Positions 57,232 to 64,000 of a stretch of DNA of 64,000 nucleotides are shown piece by piece. The position numbers were made by a program, and so were the translations under genes. Source of the stretch: Ectocarpus siliculosus (Eukaryota > Sar > Phaeophyceae > Ectocarpales > Ectocarpaceae); contig FN649751.1 of assembly GCA_000310025.1 (NCBI GenBank), positions 4,856,901 to 4,920,900 of the forward strand, in the 5' to 3' direction. Numbering within the stretch: position 1 is the first letter of the stretch; the number at the start of each line of letters is the position of its first letter. Under the pieces are notes generated by a model, which worked only from the letters and a program-made list of their open reading frames with translations, had not been told where the DNA came from and did no database searches.

Positions 57232-60200
57232 AACGCTGGCTCTCCTCCCTATGCTTTCTCTCCTTCTCTCTCTCTCCTCTCTCTCTTGTCGGAACTTTTT
57301 CCTGTGGAGGACACTCCCTCCCTCCGTCTTCCTGTTGCCGTGTGCCTGGTTTTTGTTGGGACGAGGGATGGATACGGACGGACGAAGATCATCATCATCA
57401 TCATCGTCGGGGTCGTGTTGTGTTGTGCGTAGGGTTATTCCTCGCTAGTACAGATAGCGCCCACGACTAAGTAACTTCAAATCGGGTCGAGCCTCAGTCG
57501 CTTATTTTGGGTCGAAGGACCAGCCGAAGTCGTCCATTGTTCCTTGTCGCGGCTGTAGGCGCCGTGCCTGGCTGTATATAGGACAACCCCTTTGAACCTA
57601 CAGTACGTGCTTTCACCCTTTGTACGTCGCCCCCCCAATAACGCATAAATTTTTCGGTTTCATGTATTTTTTTGTTCCGGTTCCGAGGGGTATTTTTCCC
57701 AGGCTTTTCTGCACCCCCTTAACAGGCAAATTCTTATTCCTTCGGGACTGTCGCGTCCCTCCTGATTCTCATAGTAGTTCTTAAAAGTACTTCGCATTTT
57801 CTTATCTGCCGATCTCTGAGGACAACATAATCCACTTCTTCAAGCCCTCAAGAGAGGCGGTAGAGAGTGCTATCAAACCCGTACAGCGGACAGCATGTGG
57901 TTGTCCGCGATGTGTGGCAGTACTACAACAGTGTGTATGCATAGAAGAGAAAGAACGTTCACGTCAAGACGACGACAACAGGAAACAAACAAAAAAACAA
58001 GGCGAGGCAGAAGACCCTGCGTGATACATATATGCATGTGCACTTCTTTGCCAGCGTGGTCTGCGCATGAAAAGATGAGCATTCAGTATCAAGAATTCCA
58101 TGACAGCAGACAGCAGAGAGGACAAAGAGAACAAAGGATCGTCACCGGCTCTATATACAATATGACTTCTAGAGTCCCCTTCGCCAGCCATTCGAATGCG
58201 AGCGGGCAGTAACCTGCTGAGTAGTCTTGCAAGCGCTTGTGATGCCATAATATGGCGTGCATATGCTCAATCAACGGACTGCGAGGCAACCGCCATTATT
58301 GTTGCGCAAAACAAGTCGATTCACGACGTAGCGGCACAACTACAGACAGCAAAATATCGCATCTCATCATCACGGCCGCCGCCGGCCACAGCGGGGGTAT
58401 GCCTCTCGTCCGAAACCGTTACACTGCTGTTATTCTTCACAAGTAGTTGGTGTTAACACCCCTGAGAGCAGGGCAGGGTGGTGTGTTGCTGTGCTGGACA
58501 AGCGGGTGAATGTGCATCTAATATCGGTGCTGGGTTGTATCATAGCCTCCTCTCGCGCGCTGCTGCTGGTATCGGGCGGCAAACAGGCTTCTTTTGTTTC
58601 ACGCAGGGTCTGCACACGATGGATGGATGGGAACGTCAAGTCCGACACGGGGCAAGAAAGAGGGTGGCGCATTCCGTGTTTGTTTGCGTCCCCCTTGCAC
58701 ATCCAATCGCTTCGCAGACATGTGCGTACAGCAGTACAGCACGTACACTCTCTACACCGGGCAGCGTATGTATTTCTTTAAAAAAAGAAGAAAATTGGTG
58801 GGTCCATAATCGATTCTTGATTCTTCCGTCCAAGACCACCACCGCCACACCACACACCATGGTCAACTTTTTACAATCTCGATGGAACAAGAAGACCTCT
58901 TCGAGATTGTAGGGTCAGACAGTAGACGGTCATCTATACATTGGGGCTTGCGGCGTGGTGCTTCATTTTTTTTAAGTGCGCAGCAAGCTGCGAGTGGGAG
59001 GAGCCGTTGACCAGCAAGCAATCCGTTCGTTCGCAAACGCACTCATGTGGATGTTGGGTATGGTGGTGGTTGTCCAGCACCACCACCAAACACGAGGAAA
59101 ATTCTTTCACAACTCGATTTTCATACTTTCGGGAATAATATGCCAAAGTGACCTTGCTGTGGATCGGACTGGATTGGATGCTCGTTTTTGTTGCGGAGAG
59201 CTCGGTAGAGCGCCATTTGTTGTGCAAGCCAAGGCGAGGCGAACCCGCCGGGCTGTCCACCGAAGCGTGCCCGGCTAGCTACATCGGCTGCGCGCTTACC
59301 CCGCCCGACAACAAAGAGTCGGTGGCTGCATCACCCACGGACGGTAATAACCACGGCAAAAAACAAACAACCACGTACACACATTTGACTTTGCGATCCG
59401 TTAGAAGGGCGGGATCCGAAACCTTGGGATCCGGAACTCTCTACGCCGTGAGCTCTGCCGAACCTTGCGGAACGAGCACAGGGCCTCTGGGGCTCGTCAC
59501 CACCATACAATGAGGGCGGAGAGGGCAGTGCCGTGAGAGATCGAGCGGAGCAAAAAGAGGCGGCAAACATGACAAAGAACTAACCTTTCCGAGTTTTGGT
59601 TTGGTCCTGCCGTAGTGGCTCCACCCGATCTTTCACCGTCGCGGCCCTTCCTATATAAGCAGCAACCCGCCTGCGCCTCGCGTGCCCCAAGCCCGAGTGT
59701 GATGTCGACCCCCCCTCTCCTCGTTCGCGTACGCCGGAGCAGGCGATGCGTGCGGTAATTAAAAAAGCTGTGGCATAGCGCGGGCCGAATTAATTCATCT
59801 CTCTTGCATCACAGGCGGCAGAGGGGGTTCAACAGACGGTAGAGGGCGGGGGGGTGTCATTCTGGCTCTTTCGTGGGTTGCTGGCCTTGTGTTGGCTTGT
59901 TGGGCGCAGCGCCGGTGTGGTGTGCCTTCAACGAGTTGGTGTGTTGGTCTCGCCTGGATGGTCGAAAGAAAGCCCCAGCCCACTGCAGCTACGCCTTCTT
60001 CTCTACTTCCCTCTGCGAGTTTATTGCGCGGGCTGCTGGTTCTGCTGTCGGTGTCCGTCTGCTGCTCATCATCATCATCATCATCTTGTGACTTGCGGAT
60101 CGACAGCGGCCGTGGCATTGCTGGGGTCGCTGGAGGTGCGCTCTGTTCCCAAGGGCACTGCCTCCCGCAGGCGCGCGCCGGGCGGACCATGAGTGGGGTG

Positions 60201-61341
60201 AGTGCAGACGTTTCCCCTACTAAGAGAAGGCACACCTCACGGCAAGGCTGTCCTGCTTCTCCCGATACGATACACACAGCTTGGTGTACGCGGCCGTCCC
60301 GGCACCAAAGCCGCTTTGTCCACAGGTACATACAGCAGTGCTGTAGATATGCGGCTCTCGCTTACGCGGGTGTCCCACCCGCGACACGATATGGGTCGTA
60401 ACCTACAAGCCAGATGTTACGGTTGTTCGGTTTGTAGCCTGAGCAGTCGCAGCAGCAACAGCGTACTGAAACACGAGCTCTGTCCCAAACCAAGTCCGCA
60501 AGATTCCGCCAGTTGTTTGAATTTTTGAATTTCGTGCTATAAATAGACGGATGCATTCAGCTGAACCGCATCTGAGCATGTAGACAACAGCGGCAGTTGT
60601 TTACAACAGCAGTACAGAGTGTAGGGGATGTGTAGAATGTTTGGAGGTGCGCAGAGCGTGGCGCCCGACGCGTCCCTCACCAACGATGGCGTGCCTCGTG
60701 GTGCGTAGATGCAGATCGTAACATTCAGAGGAGGTGTGCAGCTCCAAAGCGACACGAGACGTGATGCATTCGCTGCAAGGGCGGCGGAATGTTGTTTTGT
60801 AATTGTCGCATCTAATACCAACATCTACAGCCATTCCTCCTTCTTACCAAGCTTGGCATTCTGCTCTCCGCTGCTGCTGCTGCTGGTGCCTCTGATGTTG
60901 CTCGGTGCGTTCAAGCGCGACGAAGAAGAAGTGCAAGCCGTCCCCACGGCCACGGCCAGCTCCAACGCCGACGCCACCGAAGACGAGGTGCCGCGTCCGG
61001 CATCACGTACTACTGTACCCAGCGGGGGGATCATTGTCCGCGATTCTGTCAAGCCATCTCGAGGCGCCACCCCCCCCGTCCAGGGGAACAGAGGTAAAGC
61101 TCGCCCGCCGTATACGCTTGGTAGAGACGGGAAACGTGTATAGCGGACAGCAGTGGCGTTAAGGCCAGGTCAGAAGCAGTCGGGGGACCAATAACATTTT
61201 GAAGAACGGCGCACTTGCTGCTCCGAGGCGGTTTGGTACGCAGTGTAGGGACAGAGTTGTGCGGCACAGCAGCAGTCAGTGGGAAAACTGCACAGCCCGG
61301 GTACGTTGAGAATTGCCTTATGTAGCTGAAGGCGCTTCAGC
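57232..61341. other. Unassigned 4.1 kb between membrane protein and dCMP deaminase
   Basis: The start codons at either side are divergent. A TATATAAG motif at about 59652-59659 is the only TATA-like element in a plausible promoter setting. A 144-codon frame at 60709-61143 is listed separately. Other frames are short and unrecognised. The rest shows CT and ATC microsatellites but no domain. Confidence 0.5.
60709..61143 (+). CDS. Doubtful hypothetical ORF with one hydrophobic segment
   Basis: This 144-codon frame contains a Leu-rich segment (PLLLLLVPLMLLGAF, about residues 54-68) followed by an acidic/Thr/Ser-rich tail. It may be an exon, with a possible donor at GAG|GTAAAG near 61093. There is no recognised family and no phase-matched neighbour exon, so it could be chance. 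It ends about 200 bp before the dCMP deaminase start. Confidence 0.22.
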   Translation: MQIVTFRGGVQLQSDTRRDAFAARAAECCFVIVASNTNIYSHSSFLPSLAFCSPLLLLLVPLMLLGAFKRDEEEVQAVPTATASSNADATEDEVPRPASRTTVPSGGIIVRDSVKPSRGATPPVQGNRGKARPPYTLGRDGKRV

Positions 61342-61649
61342 ATGGACGGGCCTACTAGGCCCAACCAACACCCCAATGACCCAGAACGATATGTGTTCCT
61401 CCCACCTTCACCGCAAACGCCGCCGTCGCTTTCTACACACGTGACCACCCCACTCCCTCCACGGGGACCCCGCTGCCGCCGCCGACGACGACGACGCCAT
61501 TTACTGCATCCAGCAGCAAAACGCCTCCGGCATGCTCCCCTTGCGGACGCCGCGTTGCCGACCGCGGCAGCAGAGACCAACGGTGGGCGGGCGGGGATAC
61601 CGGCTGGTAAGGAGGCGGAGGAGGGAGGGGGCGGTGCGGCGGGAGGCGT

Positions 61650-61680
<31 letters not shown>

Positions 61681-62424
61681 CGGACGCAGAAGAGGACTGA
61701 TTACCTGGTGTGGGATGACTACTTCATGTCGGTCGCGTTTCTCAGCGCGATGCGGTCGAAGGATCCGTCTACCCAGGTCGGAGCTTGGTGAGTTGGCGGG
61801 GTGATCTCGCGGCTGGTAGTGGCAAGTACCCGCCGTTGTCAACACACCATCACCAATTAAAAGGGTGGTTTGTGTTACGGTGGTGTGTGCCACTAGTGTA
61901 TGGTTTACTCGTGAGCGTTTTTTTAGTGCTATTATCTGCGTTTTTTGCAGATTGCGTTGCATGATCAGGAGTTTCCAGCAACGCCAGAGGCTTGTTTTTC
62001 GGGAGCCCGCACCGCGTTCGTCCCATGTATCTCCTCCCGTGGACCCTCTTCCTCGCTGCAACCACGTGGTTTGCCCCTCTTTCTGAGCTGAAGGATTGAG
62101 AACGGTGAGGTTTGCCCCTGCTGCCGCCCCCACATCGCCGCTCCCTGCTCGTGGCCCGATACAAACCCCTCACATGGGAGTATGATGTAACACTTTCGCG
62201 TGCGTTCGATGCTTCTGGTTGTTCTTCTTCGACCTGCAACTCGACACTTTCGTTTCGACACCAACGGCAATGCGGTCAACGACGACGACGACGACGACGA
62301 CAGTATCGTAAACGAAGACAAGCGCATCGTGGGCATCGGGTACAACGGGTTCCCGATGGGATGCAGCGACGACGATCTGCCGTGGGCGCGCCAGGCGGAC
62401 GACGAGCTGGACACCAAGTACCCG
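61342..62424 (+). CDS. DCTD: Deoxycytidylate (dCMP) deaminase, 5' part (partial at right edge)
   Basis: Two exons, 61342-61787 and 62304-62424, join in phase 2 and restore the Cys of QVGAC (residue 149). About 120 N-terminal residues are low-complexity (Pro, Arg, then a Gly run) and not part of the family. The conserved part starts at [30 protein letters not shown], then [28 protein letters not shown] and LDTKYP, a close match to the dCMP deaminase N-terminal half. The enzyme converts dCMP to dUMP for thymidylate synthesis. The zinc-binding HAE and PCxxC motifs are not in the window; a donor follows 62424 and the next exon must lie past base 64000. The start Met is uncertain because of the non-conserved extension. 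Confidence 0.87.
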
Positions 62425-63289
62425 GTGAGGCCGGTCGGCACGTTCCTCCTATTTAGCCCGTTGTCTGAACACACCGGCTCTGTTCGGTGCAAGAACTCGT
62501 GTTTGTGTGTTGGCGGTTGACCCGACTTTAACGCCCGATCCGTTTGGAGATATGTAGACGTGCTTCTATTAATCAGAGCATCAGTTGTTGACATACATAC
62601 ATGCGCAGAGCCTCATGCAGAGGTGGGCTAAAGAGCCCAGGGCGCAGGGGACTCCGTAACGCCCTACTCGTCGGATCACACTATATATGCCAACCCCGAG
62701 AGGCTTCGTGTTGTCATACCGCAACCGCCGTGTACACCAAACAATTCGCTTGGTTCTGAAGCGCTGCTGTCTTCTGTCGCTGGTGCTGCTGCTGTGGTGG
62801 TGCCCTTGCTTGCTGGTGCAAGAATCGAATACACCGGTTGAAGAAGTTGAACAAGTACGAGGAACCCCCTTCGTTTTTGGTTTCGTCGTCGTGCTGCTGA
62901 GGTAGTAGTTTTGTTGATGCGGACTTGCGTTGTGTTCAGGAAAAACATATGGGAAAAAATTGTTTCAGTTCCGGTGAGAGAGGGCGATGTAGTTGGGCAG
63001 AGGTCGCCATCGCGGTGCTCCTGCTGGAACGGGCCGGTTTTTCCGAGGGTCGCTCGTCTCCTGGCGCAGACGATGTACACGGGGTCGTTCGCCCTTGCCC
63101 CCCGTTCCCGAACCGGGTGTCGAGGAAGAGTTGCAGCGAGGCGGAGTATATTCTATGAGATGCCGCGTTTTCTCCTGTGACAAGGGGCCGGGAGCAACCG
63201 CAGCAAAACGTGGGCACACGTGGGCGCCGGAACGAAGGGCTACATGTGAACGTATCGTACACAAAAACGTCGGCTGTGATCCCCCCCCT

Positions 63290-63402
63290 GTGATCGGTCC
63301 CGTGGGAACAATGCTCCGTCCTTTGGAGGACGGGTGGTCAATGGTTTAACCGTTAAGACATGCAAAACATAAGAGTACGCCCCCCCCCGCCCCCCCCCCC
63401 TC
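63290..63402 (+). mobile_element. Short copy of C-tailed dispersed repeat
   Basis: GGTCCCGTGGGAACAATGC, then TCCGTCC, GGTCAATGGTTTAACC, GACATGCAAAACAT and AGAGTACGC followed by C runs. It abuts the next, longer copy directly. Confidence 0.8.
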
Positions 63403-64000
63403 GGTGTTTGCCATCGGGGTTGGGTTTTCGTCGCTTGGCAACGACATTGTAAAACAAGCCGCCCCCCCCGGTGTTTGCCATCGGGGTTGGGTTTTCATCG
63501 CTTGGCAGCGATGTTGTAAAACAAGCCGATTCACTTCGTGAGCTCGGCGACCAGGTTGCCGCTTTTTTTTTTGCCTTTGTTTTTTTTTTTGCGGTAACCA
63601 TGAATGGTGGTCGAGTAGATTATGTTGTGCGGGGTGGAGAACCCTCACTCCGCGCAAAGGGGATAATCGCACGCTGTGTTAAATTGGTCAAACACCCTCG
63701 AGGCAGTTACACAGTGTTTATAGCTGTCTCTGGAAGTGAACGCACCAGAAAATAAATTAAGTCATACGCAGCTGTCATCCGTACGCAAGGAAGTAAGCAC
63801 AAGATGCCGAACACCCTTAGCAGGATACCGCGCACCCTTCATGCGACTCGCCGAATACCTCACGGCGCTTCGCGCTTGGTGATGTGAGAGCCTGGTCCGG
63901 TGAGAACCCGGCGTGCTCCGTCCCGGCTTTGTAGGGATGCGAGGTCAATGGTCTAACGACTACGGCATGCACGACTATGAGTACCCCCCCCCCCCCCCCC
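63403..64000 (+). mobile_element. Non-autonomous dispersed repeat, copy C (reaches window end)
   Basis: Collinear with the 19843 copy from GGTGTTTGCCATCGGGG to ATGAGTAC and a run of at least 18 C. The 5' head of about 65 bp is present twice, at 63403 and 63470, as in copy B. A 94-codon frame inside has no recognisable domain and is broken in the other copies. Confidence 0.88.

Larger units (their letters stand above)
62425..64000. other. Intron 2 of dCMP deaminase, continuing off the right edge
   Basis: At least 1.6 kb without the expected Y-V-C-H-A-E-L exon. The right half is filled with dispersed repeat copies from about 63290 on. Confidence 0.6.

Noticed and set aside
62676-63180. Catalytic exons of dCMP deaminase
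   Set aside because: No HAE or PCxxC motif occurs on the plus strand between 62425 and 64000; the frames there show no similarity to the family.
63471-63755. 94-codon frame inside the dispersed repeat
   Set aside because: The frame is not conserved in copy A and has no domain; it contains a translated poly-T tract.

Overview
This is a 64 kb piece of a eukaryotic nuclear genome. Nine protein-coding genes are supported. Eight are split by GT-AG or GC-AG introns into 3 to 15 short exons that keep reading phase across every junction I modelled, and the ninth leaves the window after two exons. Moderate-to-high GC, introns of several hundred bases, many microsatellites, TTAGGG-type repeats, glycine/alanine-rich protein insertions and neighbouring genes on opposite strands all fit a multicellular stramenopile, most likely a brown alga of the Ectocarpus type. 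That placement is inference from style and family content, not from a database match.

Layout, left to right. 240-4860 (-): 5' part of a ZNFX1-like superfamily 1 RNA helicase that runs off the left edge. 4861-8631: repeat-rich spacer. 8632-17349 (-): complete 12-exon eIF2D. 17920-20689 (+): small coiled-coil protein whose third intron holds a mobile element. 21350-27813 (-): complete 12-exon AP-4 mu subunit. 28244-34677 (+): 10-exon mitochondrial ribosomal protein S29 (DAP3). 36604-38499 (-): 3-exon PH-domain protein of the plant PH1 type. 38770-50057 (+): 15-exon divergent Elp3 ending in a predicted membrane tail anchor, with one assembly gap in intron 3. 52835-57231 (-): 5-exon putative single-pass membrane protein. 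57232-61341: mostly unassigned spacer. 61342 onward (+): first two exons of dCMP deaminase, whose catalytic exons lie beyond the right edge.

Strands run -,-,+,-,+,-,+,-,+, giving three close head-to-head pairs (eIF2D/coiled-coil, AP-4 mu/DAP3, PH1-like/Elp3) with 270-570 bp shared upstream regions. Several products act in translation or tRNA modification (eIF2D, DAP3, Elp3) or on endosomal membranes (AP-4 mu, PH1-like). I see no operon-like system; these are separately transcribed housekeeping genes.

The most unusual signals are: (1) four introns in two genes where the last bases of an exon, splice donor included, are tandemly copied into the intron; (2) an Elp3 with a compact radical-SAM cysteine motif and a C-terminal membrane anchor; (3) a dispersed repeat family ending in homopolymeric C, one copy of which supplies the pyrimidine tract of a functional-looking acceptor; (4) three GC-AG introns; (5) telomere-type repeats inside introns and upstream of eIF2D.
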